From Spinactinospora alkalitolerans (GTDB taxonomy: Bacteria; Actinomycetota; Actinomycetes; Streptosporangiales; Streptosporangiaceae): 64,000 nucleotides of DNA. Location: assembly GCF_013408795.1 (NCBI RefSeq), contig NZ_JACCCC010000001.1, forward strand, positions 992,001 through 1,056,000, given 5' to 3'. Shown here piece by piece: positions 27,898 through 37,003 of the stretch. The notes beneath the pieces were generated by a model. That model worked only from the letters and a program-made list of their open reading frames with translations. It made no database searches and was not told the DNA's origin. How positions within the stretch are numbered: position 1 is the first letter of the stretch; each line of letters opens with the position of its first letter. Made by a program: the position numbers and the translations under genes.

Positions 27898-29868
27898 ATG
27901 GCAATGACGGCAGGTTTCCCCGAGGACGAGGGGCTGCCGGAACGCATTGGCCCATACACGATCCGCCGGCGTATCGGTCAGGGCGGAATGGGCGTTGTGT
28001 ACCAAGCCGTAGATCCTCAGGATCGGCTCGTCGCGATCAAGGTGCTGCGCTCGGAGGTGGCCGGCGACGACATCGCCCGCGCCCGGCTGGCCCGTGAGGT
28101 CGAGACCATGCGCCGGGTGCACAGCCGCAACGTCGCCGAGGTCATCGACGCCGACACCAACGCGCGGCTGCCCTGGGTGGTCACCGAGTACATTCCCGGT
28201 CCGACGCTGGACGCGACGGTCACCGACCACGGCCCGCTGCGCGGCCGCGCGCTGACCCGGCTGGTCTCCGGCCTGGCCCGGGCGATCGCCGACATCCACG
28301 TCGCCGACGTGATCCACCGCGACCTCAAACCCGGCAACGTCATCATCTCCAACGGCGAGCCCATCGTCATCGACTTCGGCATCGCCCACGCGGTCGACGG
28401 CGCGAAGCTCACCCAGACCGGCACGTTCGTCGGCACGCCCAGCTACTTGTCGCCGGAGGTCATCGAGGGCACCGACCTCGGCCCGGCCACCGACATCCAC
28501 GCCTGGGGCGCCACCGTGGCGTTCGCGTCGACCGGCAACGCCCCCTACGGCGCCGGCGCGTTCGAGGTCATCTTCTTCCGCATCCTCAACGGCGAGATCA
28601 ACCTCGACGGCATGCCCGATGCGCTGCAGCCGCTGGTGCGCTCCGCGGTCGCCCGCGACATGCAGGCGCGGCCGACCTCGGCGGAGCTCGTCGCCGAGAC
28701 CGGCCGGCTCAACCTCGACCTGCCCTGGGCCGAGGACACCGGTCACCAGCCCTCGGGGATCACCGGCAACCACACCGTGCAGGCGCAGATGCCCGACCCC
28801 CGGGGGGTCGGGGGCACGATCGCCCACGGCGCTGCGGCGGGCGGGCTCGCGGGCGCCGCGGCCGGGCGCGGTGGCGAGGAGCCCGCGCGGCCCTGGAACG
28901 ACGCCACCCAGGTGGCCGACACCGACCGCACGATGGCCGCCGAGTCCGGCGGGACCGACCGGACGATGGCCGCGCCGGCCGACGATCCGCAGCGCACCGG
29001 GCTGCTGCCCGCCGACGCCCCGGAGTACCCGGAGTACGGCGACCCGTCGGCCGACGACGCGCCGCAGACCCAGTTCTTCAACTCCACGCTGCGCCCCGAG
29101 GAGTTCCGCGACATCCTGACCCCGGTCGACTACGACAGGGGCCGGCGCGCCGACCGCACCGCGGCGTTCCCCGCCGACGACTACGAGGAGGAGCCGCGCC
29201 GCGGCCTCTTCGGCCGCCGAGGGAAGGCCGGCCGCGAGGACCGGCTCAGCGACTACATCTCCGACGACGACGGGGACGAGCAGGACTACTACGGCGACGA
29301 GCCCAAGCGGCTGCCGTCGCTGATCCTCATCCCGCTGCTGCTGGCCGTGGTGGGCCTGAGCCTGATGGTGCCCACGATCGGGCTGTTCCTCGGCGTGCTC
29401 ACCGTGACGGTCCTGGGCGCGCTGGACACCGTCAAGATCGAGCACGCCCGCCGCCTGCAGACGAGGGGGCCCAAGAGCTCCGACAGCATGGTGGTGGCGC
29501 TGAGCATGCCGTGGGCGCTGGTCCGCACGCTGGGGACCACCCTGCTCTACGGGCTCGGCTACCTGCTCGCCGGCATCATCGTCGGCCTGATCATCAGCTT
29601 CACGCCGATCGGCCACTCCGGGGCCAACAACGTGGGCGCCTACGCCATCGGCGTCGTCGTGCTGCTCAGCTTCCTCTACGGCCCGCACGCGACCGGCGCC
29701 CGCCGCCAGGCCACCTGGCTGACCCAGAACATCGGCATCCGCAACCCCTACGTCTACTGGGGCACGATCGTCGCGATCTGCCTGCTGGCGCTGTTCCTGA
29801 TCGTCAACAGCTTCACCGTGGGCAACGCCTGGGACCCGATCGCGCCGCCCGCCCAGTGGTTCGGCTGA
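27898..29868 (+). CDS. Membrane Ser/Thr protein kinase (PknB-type catalytic domain)
   Basis: A 656-residue protein. The N-terminal kinase domain has GQGGMGVVY, Lys48 in VAIKVLR, the catalytic loop HRDLKPGN (Asp142), DFG at 159-161 and GTPSYLSPE. A polar Gly/Ala/Asp-rich linker follows (about 235-460) with two similar TDRTMAA repeats whose Thr residues are candidate phosphosites. The C-terminal 190 residues form about four to five membrane helices instead of PASTA domains. The kinase domain would be cytoplasmic. The ATG at 27898 is preceded by GAGGGG. It stands alone, so its targets are unknown. Confidence 0.9.
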   Translation: MAMTAGFPEDEGLPERIGPYTIRRRIGQGGMGVVYQAVDPQDRLVAIKVLRSEVAGDDIARARLAREVETMRRVHSRNVAEVIDADTNARLPWVVTEYIPGPTLDATVTDHGPLRGRALTRLVSGLARAIADIHVADVIHRDLKPGNVIISNGEPIVIDFGIAHAVDGAKLTQTGTFVGTPSYLSPEVIEGTDLGPATDIHAWGATVAFASTGNAPYGAGAFEVIFFRILNGEINLDGMPDALQPLVRSAVARDMQARPTSAELVAETGRLNLDLPWAEDTGHQPSGITGNHTVQAQMPDPRGVGGTIAHGAAAGGLAGAAAGRGGEEPARPWNDATQVADTDRTMAAESGGTDRTMAAPADDPQRTGLLPADAPEYPEYGDPSADDAPQTQFFNSTLRPEEFRDILTPVDYDRGRRADRTAAFPADDYEEEPRRGLFGRRGKAGREDRLSDYISDDDGDEQDYYGDEPKRLPSLILIPLLLAVVGLSLMVPTIGLFLGVLTVTVLGALDTVKIEHARRLQTRGPKSSDSMVVALSMPWALVRTLGTTLLYGLGYLLAGIIVGLIISFTPIGHSGANNVGAYAIGVVVLLSFLYGPHATGARRQATWLTQNIGIRNPYVYWGTIVAICLLALFLIVNSFTVGNAWDPIAPPAQWFG

Positions 29869-29940
29869 ACACTCGGCTGAACAAGGGCGGCCTCCTGACC
29901 GGGTGAGCCTTTTCGCACGCGGTTCCCCTGGGGTGCCGGT

Positions 29941-29968
29941 TTGCCCTATTGCTACCAGTCAGTAACAT
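29941..29968 (+). promoter_or_regulatory. Possible etfBA promoter
   Basis: TTGCCC at 29941-29946 and TAACAT at 29963-29968 with a 16-base spacer. The intervening CTACCAGTCAGTAAC resembles the imperfect palindromes bound by TetR-type fatty-acid regulators, but this is only a visual likeness. Confidence 0.35.
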
Positions 29969-30136
29969 CAAGTAGAGCAACAAAGAGCAGATCAGGCGGG
30001 ATGGCGGGTCAGGAACGCCAGCCCCGCCGCCAGGCGCCGCACGCGCGTTTGGCACCCTTAGGGGCCACGGACGCGTCCGCGTCCGCGCCGTCCGAGTGGG
30101 CGACGCATGGGAGTGCAGGGAGGTCGGCCACCGGCC

Positions 30137-30916
30137 ATGAATATTGTCGTTTTGGTCAAGCAGGTCCCGGACACGGCGACCGAGCGCAAGCTGAACCCGG
30201 CGGACAACACGCTGGACCGCGCGAGCTCCGACGGGGTGATCAACGAGCTCGACGAGTACGCGATCGAGGAGGCGCTGCTCCTCAAGGAGAAGCACGGTGG
30301 TGAGGTCACCATCCTCAGCGCCGGCCCCGACCAGGCCACGGACTCCATCCGCAAGGCCCTTTCCATGGGCGCGGACAAGGCCGTCCACCTCAACGACGAG
30401 GCGCTGCACGGCTCCGACGCCCTGCAGACCGCCTACGCGCTGTCGCAGGCGCTGCGCAAGCTCGAATTCGACGTGGTGGTCCTGGGCTCGGAGTCCACCG
30501 ACGCCCGCACCGGCGTGATGGGCGCGGCCCTGGCGGAGTACCTCGGCCTGCCGCAGCTCACGCTGGCCAACAAGGTCGACGTCGACGGCCGGACCGTGCG
30601 GATCCAGCGCCAGACCGACGAGGGCTACGACGTCGTCGAGGCCCAGCTGCCCGCGGTCGTCTCGGTCGTCGAGAAGATCAACGAGCCGCGTTACCCGTCG
30701 TTCAAGCTGATCATGGCCGCCAAGAAGAAGCCGGTGGAGAAGTTCGACCTGGCGGCGGCCGAGATCGACGCGGCCAAGGTCGGGCTGGCCAACGCCGCCA
30801 CCGAGACCGTGGACTTCGCCGCAGCCCCGCCGCGCGCCGCGGGCACCGTCGTCAAGGACGAGGGCAACGGCGGCGCGCAGATCGCGGACTTCCTCGCCTC
30901 GAAGAAGTTCATCTAG
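30137..30916 (+). CDS. etfB: Electron transfer flavoprotein beta subunit
   Basis: A 259-residue ETF beta subunit that binds AMP and, with EtfA, carries electrons from acyl-CoA dehydrogenases to the respiratory chain. It opens MNIVVLVKQVPDT, the classic EtfB start, and contains LGSESTDARTGVMGAALAEYLG. The ATG at 30137 was chosen for this match; GGGAGG at 30118-30123 is a somewhat distant ribosome site. etfA follows 33 bases later. The enoyl-CoA hydratase 4 kb upstream is a possible functional partner. Confidence 0.93.
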   Translation: MNIVVLVKQVPDTATERKLNPADNTLDRASSDGVINELDEYAIEEALLLKEKHGGEVTILSAGPDQATDSIRKALSMGADKAVHLNDEALHGSDALQTAYALSQALRKLEFDVVVLGSESTDARTGVMGAALAEYLGLPQLTLANKVDVDGRTVRIQRQTDEGYDVVEAQLPAVVSVVEKINEPRYPSFKLIMAAKKKPVEKFDLAAAEIDAAKVGLANAATETVDFAAAPPRAAGTVVKDEGNGGAQIADFLASKKFI

Positions 30917-30949
30917 GTCCGGCGAAGACGCGAAAGAGGGAAGAGAAAC

Positions 30950-31894
30950 ATGGCTGAGGTCCTCGTCCTCGTCGACCACGTCGACGGAGAGGTCAAGAAG
31001 GTCACGACCGAACTGCTCACCGCCGCCCGCCGCATCGGCGAGCCCGCCGCGGTGTGGGTCGGCGACGCCACCGAGCAGGGCAAGGCCAAACTGGCCGAGT
31101 TCGGCGCCGAGAAGGTCTACGTGGCGCCGGCGGAGCTCAACGACTACGTGGTGGCGCCCAAGGCCGAGCTGCTGGCCCACCTGGCCGGGGAGAAGTCCGC
31201 CGCGGCGGTGCTGGTGTCGGCGACCACCGAAGGCAAGGAGGTGGCCGGGCGGACCGCCGTCAAGCTCGGCTCCGGCGTGCTGACCGATGTGGTCGACGTC
31301 AGCGCCGACCTCGTCGCCGAGCACTCCGTTTTCGGTGGCGCCACCCTCACCCACGCCAAGGTCCGCACCGGCACCCCGGTCATCGCCGTGCGCCCCAACG
31401 CCGTCGCGGCCGAGGCCGCCCAGGGCGCCGCAGCCGAGGAGCAGGTGTCGGTGGAGGTCTCCGACGCCGCCAAGACCGCCAAGGTGGTCGAGCGGGTCAA
31501 GCAGGAGCAGGGCGACCGCCCCGAGCTCACCGAGGCCGGCATCGTGGTCTCGGGCGGGCGCGGCGTCGGCAGCGACGACTTCTCCACGGTCGAGGCGCTG
31601 GCCGACTCGCTCGGCGCGGCCGTGGGCGCCTCGCGCGCCGCCGTGGACTCCGGGTGGTACCCCAACCAGTTCCAGGTCGGCCAGACCGGCAAGACGGTCA
31701 GCCCGAACCTGTACGTGGCCCTGGGCATCTCCGGCGCGATCCAGCACCGGGCCGGCATGCAGACCGCCAAGACGATCGTGGCGGTCAACAAGGACCCCGA
31801 GGCCCCGATCCTGGAGATCTCGGATTTCGCGGTCATCGGCGACCTCCACAAGGTCGCCCCGCAGCTCACCGAGGAGATCAACAAGCGCAAGTGA
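30950..31894 (+). CDS. etfA: Electron transfer flavoprotein alpha subunit
   Basis: A 314-residue ETF alpha subunit. The C-terminal FAD domain is clear: GGRGVGSDDF, ASRAAVDSGWYPNQFQVGQTG in two parts, ALGISGAIQHRAGM and AVNKDPEAPI. It forms the heterodimer with EtfB. The ATG at 30950 has an AGAGGGAAGAG site upstream. A perfect 15-bp hairpin after the stop ends the two-gene operon. Confidence 0.94.
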   Translation: MAEVLVLVDHVDGEVKKVTTELLTAARRIGEPAAVWVGDATEQGKAKLAEFGAEKVYVAPAELNDYVVAPKAELLAHLAGEKSAAAVLVSATTEGKEVAGRTAVKLGSGVLTDVVDVSADLVAEHSVFGGATLTHAKVRTGTPVIAVRPNAVAAEAAQGAAAEEQVSVEVSDAAKTAKVVERVKQEQGDRPELTEAGIVVSGGRGVGSDDFSTVEALADSLGAAVGASRAAVDSGWYPNQFQVGQTGKTVSPNLYVALGISGAIQHRAGMQTAKTIVAVNKDPEAPILEISDFAVIGDLHKVAPQLTEEINKRK

Positions 31895-31909
31895 TCCTGC
31901 GCGCTGACG

Positions 31910-31947
31910 CGGCCGCGGCCCCGGACGAGTGCCCGGGGCCGCGGCCG
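31910..31947 (+). terminator. Terminator of etfBA
   Basis: A perfect 15-bp inverted repeat, CGGCCGCGGCCCCGG at 31910-31924 and its complement at 31933-31947, with an 8-base loop, starting 15 bases after the etfA stop. Confidence 0.75.
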
Positions 31948-32248
31948 TATCGGGGAGCAGGGCGGGTGGGGAAGACCCGCCCCGCTTTCACGCGGTCGGC
32001 TTCCGGGGGCGGCCGCGTAGTCCGCCGGATCGGTTCCGGGGGCTGCGACCTCCGCGACGATTCATGCCGTCCTGCTCGGAGATCTCCAGCGCCTGCGCCT
32101 CATCGGGACCGCTCGGTCCCGCCTGGGGAGCGTCACACGGCACCGCGTCTCCCTTCGGGCCGCTCCTGTGCCGGACGGTGCGCCGCCCCTCACCTCACGC
32201 ACGTTCGGGTACCGCGATGCGTTTCAGGGGGTTCGCGGTCGTATTCTG
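31948..32248. other. Intergenic region before the cysteine desulfurase gene
   Basis: About 300 bases with no credible gene. TATTCT at 32242-32247 directly before the start could be a -10 box giving a nearly leaderless transcript. I see no matching -35. Confidence 0.4.
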
Positions 32249-33427
32249 ATGAGTGCCATGGTGTATCTGGATCATGCCGCAACGACCCCCGTCCGGCCCG
32301 AGGTCATCGCCGACATGACGGCGCGGTTCGGCGAACTCGGGAACGCCTCGTCACTGCACGCGACGGGCCGGCGCGCCCGCCGGACGGTGGAGGAGGCGCG
32401 CGAGACCGTCGCCGAGGCCCTGGGCGCCACCCCCAACGAGGTGGTGTTCACCGGCGGCGGCACCGAGGCCGACAACCTCGCGGTCAAAGGGCTGTACTGG
32501 GCGCGCAACCAGGCCGATCCCGCGCGTCGGCGCATCCTGGTCAGCGCCGTGGAGCACCACGCGGTCCTCGACCCGGCCCGCTGGATGGCCGACCACCAGG
32601 GCGCGGTCTACGAGGAGCTCCCCGTCGACGGCCACGGCCGGGTCCGCCCGGAGGCGCTGCGGGCCGCGATCGAGCGCGACCCCGGCGACGTCGCGCTCGT
32701 GTCGGTGATGTGGGCCAACAACGAGGTGGGCACGCGCCAGCCGATCCGCGAACTCGCCGCGATCGCCCGCGACCACGGCATACCGCTGCACACCGACGCC
32801 GTGCAGGCCGTCGGCACCGAGGCGGTGGACTTCGCGTCGAGCGGGGTCTCGGCGCTCACCGTCACCGGGCACAAGCTCGGCGGCCCGGTCGGCGCGGGCG
32901 CCCTCCTGCTGGCCAGGGGGGTCGACCCGGTCCCGCTGCTGCACGGCGGCGGTCAGGAGCGCGAGGTGCGCTCGGGCACGCTGATGACCCCGCTGCTGCA
33001 GGGATTCGCCACGGCGCTGCGGCTGGCGGTCGCCGAACGCGAGGCGCACGCCGCCGAGCTGGCCGGGCTGCGCGACGAGCTGGTGGCCGCGGTGCGCGCC
33101 GTGGTCCCCGACGCCCGGCTCAACGGCCATCCCACGGATCGGCTGCCGGGCAACGCCCACATCTCGTTCCCCGGGTGCGAGGGCGACGCGCTGCTGATGC
33201 TGCTGGACGCCCGCGGCATCGAGTGCTCCACCGGCTCGGCCTGCTCCGCCGGTGTCGCGCAGGCCAGCCACGTGCTGCTCGCGATGGGCGCCGACCCCGA
33301 GACCGCCCGCGGCTCGCTGCGCTTCAGCCTGGGCCGCGGCTCAGGCAGCGCCGACGTCAAGGCCCTGGGCGAGGCGATCGGCCCCGCGGTGGAACGCGCC
33401 CGCAAGGCCCGCGCCAAGCGGCGGTAG
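32249..33427 (+). CDS. Cysteine desulfurase (IscS/NifS family)
   Basis: A 392-residue class V aminotransferase-fold PLP enzyme that takes sulfur from cysteine. YLDHAATTP opens the protein, the PLP Lys is in TVTGHKLGGPVGAG, and the persulfide Cys is in ECSTGSACSAG. It lies upstream of mnmA, which needs such a sulfur donor for tRNA thiolation, so it probably feeds MnmA. The start is ATG at 32249 or the ATG at 32258 (MVYLDHAA); neither has a strong ribosome site. Confidence 0.92.
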   Translation: MSAMVYLDHAATTPVRPEVIADMTARFGELGNASSLHATGRRARRTVEEARETVAEALGATPNEVVFTGGGTEADNLAVKGLYWARNQADPARRRILVSAVEHHAVLDPARWMADHQGAVYEELPVDGHGRVRPEALRAAIERDPGDVALVSVMWANNEVGTRQPIRELAAIARDHGIPLHTDAVQAVGTEAVDFASSGVSALTVTGHKLGGPVGAGALLLARGVDPVPLLHGGGQEREVRSGTLMTPLLQGFATALRLAVAEREAHAAELAGLRDELVAAVRAVVPDARLNGHPTDRLPGNAHISFPGCEGDALLMLLDARGIECSTGSACSAGVAQASHVLLAMGADPETARGSLRFSLGRGSGSADVKALGEAIGPAVERARKARAKRR

Positions 33428-33547
33428 AGGGACCGGGGCGGGCCGTCGCAGCGCGCGCAGCGCCGGCGGCACGCGCGCGTCCGCACCTTTGACCGCGCGT
33501 CCCGCCCGCAGCCCTACGGCTCACATCCTCCCGGACCGCCGCTCGCC

Positions 33548-34729
33548 TCACTGCCCCAGTTGGCGCCGCACCGGCTTGGTGATCTGCTCGATCGTCTCCC
33601 AGTCGGGGTCGAGGGCGCTGTGCACCTGGGTGCGGCCCTCGGGCCACTCGCGCACGCTCCTCTCCAGCTCGGGCAGCACACCGGACTCGGGGTCGAGGTA
33701 GAAGTGGAACTGGCGCTGACCGCCCACCGTCTGCTGGGCCAGCAATGCTCCGTTGTCGCCGAGCAGGTCGCGCAGGCCGAGGGCGAAGTCCTCCAGCGCC
33801 GTCGCCGAGGCACCGGTGGGCAGCTTCTCGCCGTCGGCGCTGGCGTAGGCCACGGTGACCTGCACGTACAGGGTGAACGCCGGGAAGTCGCGGCGGTGCA
33901 GCGGGTGCCGTACGGCGATCTGGATCGCGCCGCGCAGCGGGACGCGCCCCTGCAGTGTCACCCAGCCGCCGCTGCCCAGCGCCCCGGAGAGCTGCTCGAC
34001 GACCGAGGGGATGGACGTCGGCGGCAGCGGGTCGAGCGGCTTCTCCACCAGCGCCGCGACCGAGCCGATCCAGCGCACGTAGTCGTCCTCGCCGAGTGAG
34101 AGCAGCACCACGTGCTCGGCCACAGCGGTCCGGGTCTCCTCGGGCAGGAACATGAAGTCGGGGTGGTAGACGCCCGCCTCGATCCTGCCGATCTTCTGGT
34201 CGACGCGCAGGGCCACCGAAGCGTGGCCGAGGTCGAGCTCGTGGCCGTCCCAGGTCACCGGCTTGCCGAGTTTGTCGTGGTCGGCCGGGTGAGCGGGGAA
34301 GAACCGCCAGCCGGCCTCCTCGGGGGCCGCCCGCCGCCAGCGCTCGGCGAGCACCCGCGCGGCGTCGTCGGGGCCGGCGCTCAGCGTCAGGGCGTACCTG
34401 GGACCCTCCCCGGCGCGGAAGGATCCGGGATCGCCCTCCGGGTCCTCCATCCGAGCGAGGATGTCGCGCGCCTCGTCGTCGAGGGAGAGCCCCAATTCGT
34501 CCAGGTCGTGCGGGGTCGGACTCGGAGCGGGGGCCACCTCCCAGGTCAGGCTCTGGTGGATGCGCCGCACGCGCTCGGTGAGCCGCTGGGCGGTCTCCTC
34601 GGGGACGGGCATGTCGGCGTCGACCGACGCCGCGAGCTCGTCGCGGAGATCGGCCCAATGGGACCAGAACTCGCCAACGGCCACGGCGGAGTCGGATTCT
34701 GCGGAACGGCGGCGACGGAACAGAGCCAT
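33548..34729 (-). CDS. Conserved hypothetical protein (DUF695-like)
   Basis: A 393-residue soluble protein without signal or membrane segments. It starts MALFRRRRSAES and contains an early FWSHWADLRDELAASV stretch, an ERVRRIHQSLTWEVAP segment, and a second part rich in aromatic beta-strand-like sequence. The arrangement recalls actinobacterial DUF695-domain proteins, but I am not certain. It is inserted on the opposite strand between the cysteine desulfurase and mnmA genes. No catalytic motif was recognised. Confidence 0.7.
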   Translation of the reverse strand: MALFRRRRSAESDSAVAVGEFWSHWADLRDELAASVDADMPVPEETAQRLTERVRRIHQSLTWEVAPAPSPTPHDLDELGLSLDDEARDILARMEDPEGDPGSFRAGEGPRYALTLSAGPDDAARVLAERWRRAAPEEAGWRFFPAHPADHDKLGKPVTWDGHELDLGHASVALRVDQKIGRIEAGVYHPDFMFLPEETRTAVAEHVVLLSLGEDDYVRWIGSVAALVEKPLDPLPPTSIPSVVEQLSGALGSGGWVTLQGRVPLRGAIQIAVRHPLHRRDFPAFTLYVQVTVAYASADGEKLPTGASATALEDFALGLRDLLGDNGALLAQQTVGGQRQFHFYLDPESGVLPELERSVREWPEGRTQVHSALDPDWETIEQITKPVRRQLGQ

Positions 34730-34832
34730 GTATCCGATTTTCGCAGAGTCCGGGGGGCGCCCGGCCACGCCTCCCCGCCGGAGAGAGACGTGGTAGGGAC
34801 CGGACGTTCCGGCGCGTAGCCTGGAAGGCACT

Positions 34833-35936
34833 ATGACTCTGCGCGTACTCGCCGCCATGTCGGGCGGCGTCGACTCCGCCGTTGCCGCGGCCCGCGCCGC
34901 CGAGGCCGGCCACGACGTCACCGGTGTCCATCTCGCCCTGTCCAAGAATCCGCAGTCCTACCGCACGGGCGCGCGGGGCTGCTGCACCGTCGAGGACTCC
35001 CGCGACGCCCGCCGGGCCGCCGACGTGATCGGCATCCCGTTCTACGTGTGGGACATGGCCGAGGAGTTCGACCGCGATGTCGTGCAGGACTTCGTCGCCG
35101 AGTACGCCGCGGGCCGCACCCCCAACCCGTGCCTGCGCTGCAACGAGAAGATCAAGTTCGCCGCGGTGCTGGACCGCGCCGTGGCGCTGGGCTTCGACGC
35201 CGTGTGCACCGGCCACCACGTCCGGCTGCTCGACGGGAGGCTGCGGCGCAGTGTGGACGAGGCCAAGGACCAGTCCTACGTGCTGGCGGTGCTGACCAGG
35301 GAGCAGATCGCGCACTCGATGTTCCCGCTGGGCGACTGCACCAAGGCCGAGGTCCGCGCGGAGGCCGAGCGGCGCGGGCTGGCCGTGGCCGACAAGCCCG
35401 ACAGCCACGACATCTGCTTCATCGCCGACGGCGACACCGCCGGCTTCCTCAACCGGCGCCTGGGCAGTGAACCCGGGCCGATCGTGGACGAGTCCGGCGA
35501 GGTCCTGGGCACCCACAGCGGCGCGCACGCCTTCACCGTCGGCCAGCGCAAGGGCCTGAACCTGGGGGGCTCGGTCGACCGCCGGTACGTGCTGTCCATC
35601 GAGCCGGTGAACAACACGGTCACGGTCGGATCGCGGGACGCGCTGGCGGTCGACGAGATCATCGGGGAGCGCCCGGTCTGGAGCGGCTGCGAGCCCCCGG
35701 AGGAGCCGTTCGCCTGCACGGTGCAGCTGCGCGCGCACGGCGAGGTGCACCCCTGCCGCGCCCGGCAGCGCGACGGGGAACTGGTCGTCGTGCTGGACGA
35801 GCCGGCCACCGGCGTCGCCAAGGGGCAGGCCGCCGTGCTCTACGCCGATGACGTCGTCCTGGGCTCCGCCACGATCTCGGCGACGGGGAGGACCGAGGGC
35901 GCTCGGCGCGGCGCCGAGCCGGCCCAAGCGGGCTGA
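34833..35936 (+). CDS. mnmA: tRNA 2-thiouridine(34) synthase MnmA
   Basis: A 367-residue tRNA-specific 2-thiouridylase acting on U34 of Lys, Glu and Gln tRNAs. The PP-loop SGGVDS is at residues 10-15, the catalytic Cys100 in [12 protein letters not shown], and the persulfide Cys195 in [10 protein letters not shown], as in E. coli MnmA. The start is ATG at 34833. It receives sulfur from a cysteine desulfurase, and one is encoded 1.4 kb upstream. It is followed by a family of genes in the conserved actinobacterial mnmA-ligA neighbourhood. Confidence 0.95.
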   Translation: MTLRVLAAMSGGVDSAVAAARAAEAGHDVTGVHLALSKNPQSYRTGARGCCTVEDSRDARRAADVIGIPFYVWDMAEEFDRDVVQDFVAEYAAGRTPNPCLRCNEKIKFAAVLDRAVALGFDAVCTGHHVRLLDGRLRRSVDEAKDQSYVLAVLTREQIAHSMFPLGDCTKAEVRAEAERRGLAVADKPDSHDICFIADGDTAGFLNRRLGSEPGPIVDESGEVLGTHSGAHAFTVGQRKGLNLGGSVDRRYVLSIEPVNNTVTVGSRDALAVDEIIGERPVWSGCEPPEEPFACTVQLRAHGEVHPCRARQRDGELVVVLDEPATGVAKGQAAVLYADDVVLGSATISATGRTEGARRGAEPAQAG

Positions 35937-36019
35937 CCCGCGCCGCTGCCCGTCGGGGGCGGCCGGGAAGGGGGGCGGGGCCCGTGCGTCCGGCCCGGGG
36001 GCCGTTCTGCCATCCGGAG

Positions 36020-36038
36020 TTAGGTTAGGCATAACATA
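36020..36038 (+). promoter_or_regulatory. Possible DtxR/IdeR-type iron box
   Basis: TTAGGTTAGGCATAACATA at 36020-36038 keeps the left half of the 19-bp DtxR/IdeR/DmdR consensus (TTAGGTTAGGC) exactly and a degenerate right half; about 14 of 19 positions agree. It lies 35 bases before the DedA-like gene, where binding would block transcription when iron is plentiful. Confidence 0.45.
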
Positions 36039-36072
36039 GTTGCCGTGACGACGGGTGCGTGTGGGGGTCGCG

Positions 36073-36582
36073 ATGCCGTATGAGTTCCTGGAGGGGCGCC
36101 CCTTCTGGGTCGTCTACTCCGCGCTCTTCGGCATCGTCTTCTGCCGTGCGCAGGCCACCTACTGGATCGGCCGCGGACTCGACGCAGGCCTGCACCGGTC
36201 CCGGTTCGCCCGGCGCGTCGGCGACCGGCTGACCAGGGCGCAGCACCTCATCAACCGCTTCGGCCCGCCCGCGGTCACGCTCTCGTTCATGACGGTCGGC
36301 ATCCAGACCGCCGTCAACCTCGCCGCCGGCGCCATGCGGATGCGGTTCGGCCGCTACCTCACCGCGATGGTCATCGGTTGCCTGATCTGGGCGGCGATCT
36401 ACAGCCTCGGCGGCCTGGCCGTCATCGCGGCCTGGTGGAGCCTCTTCCTCCACTCTCCGCTGCTCGCGATCGCGGTTGGCGCGCTCGCCGCGACCGGTGT
36501 CCTCTGCTACGCCTGGTCGCGCCGCTCGCGCGGGCGGCGGCGGTCGGAGCGCCCGGCCCCCGAGGACTCGCTCAGCTCCTGA
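36073..36582 (+). CDS. DedA/VTT-like small membrane protein
   Basis: A 169-residue membrane protein with about four hydrophobic segments and a basic C-terminal tail. The internal segment RFGPPAVTLSFMTVGIQTAVNLAAG, here seen at about residues 71-95, resembles the conserved core of DedA/SNARE-associated (VTT) proteins, with a GAMRMRFGRYL turn following. DedA proteins act in lipid carrier flipping or membrane homeostasis. The ATG at 36073 has GGGGG six bases upstream. An iron-box-like sequence precedes it. Confidence 0.7.
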   Translation: MPYEFLEGRPFWVVYSALFGIVFCRAQATYWIGRGLDAGLHRSRFARRVGDRLTRAQHLINRFGPPAVTLSFMTVGIQTAVNLAAGAMRMRFGRYLTAMVIGCLIWAAIYSLGGLAVIAAWWSLFLHSPLLAIAVGALAATGVLCYAWSRRSRGRRRSERPAPEDSLSS

Positions 36583-36648
36583 ACCTGAGTCTCAACCTCG
36601 GCTCCAGGAAGTCTTCACGGCCCGCCCCAGGAGGGGTTCGTGCGCGTG

Positions 36649-36830
36649 CGGTTCTCTCGTGTGGCAGCAGGTCCGCTGAGGTGAACGCCGCACCCGTGCG
36701 CGAAGCAGACCTGATTGTCTTGGGTGCGGGCCGACACCGGGGTTTCGGTCTGGAGTACACGCCCACGGTGTGCTTCGCGCGGAGCCGGGCACCCCGCACA
36801 CGGGCCTGCGGCCACACGACGGGCCGCCCG
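36649..36830 (+). repeat. Family B long imperfect palindrome, copy 2
   Basis: The ends are inverted repeats: 36649-36674 (core TTCTCTCGTGTGGCAGCAGG) and 36801-36830 (core CGGGCCTGCGGCCACACGAC). Inside, GCGCGAAGCA near 36698-36707 is complementary to TGCTTCGCGC at 36771-36780, so most of the element can fold into one long hairpin. It is the counterpart of 27239-27421 in opposite orientation. The rest of the 420-base gap 36583-37003 holds no gene. Confidence 0.65.
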
Positions 36831-36939
36831 TTCACCGCGAGCCCTTGTGGCCGGGGTTGCAAGCCTTCCTGTGGTTCCGGCTTCCTCGCACGGGCCTCCC
36901 GTTCTCCGCGAGCCCTCGTGGCCGAGGTGAAAGACCTTC
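36820..36939 (+). repeat. Degenerate tandem duplication next to family B copy 2
   Basis: A 49-base unit at 36820-36868 recurs at 36891-36939 (period 71) with about 80 percent identity. Shared blocks are CCCGTTC-CCGCGAGCCC-TGTGGCC-type words and a CCTTC end. The complementary word also flanks copy 1 at about 27212-27238, so it belongs to the same repeat family. Confidence 0.55.
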
Positions 36940-37003
36940 GGCGGCCGAGGACACCGGCGCGCGCGGCGCCATCGCGACCGGGGGTGCCCTAACCTGGAGC
37001 ATC

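Noticed and set aside
36572-36862. A minus-strand frame of about 96 codons inside family B copy 2
   Set aside because: The equivalent region of copy 1 does not keep this frame, so the repeat is unlikely to be protein coding.
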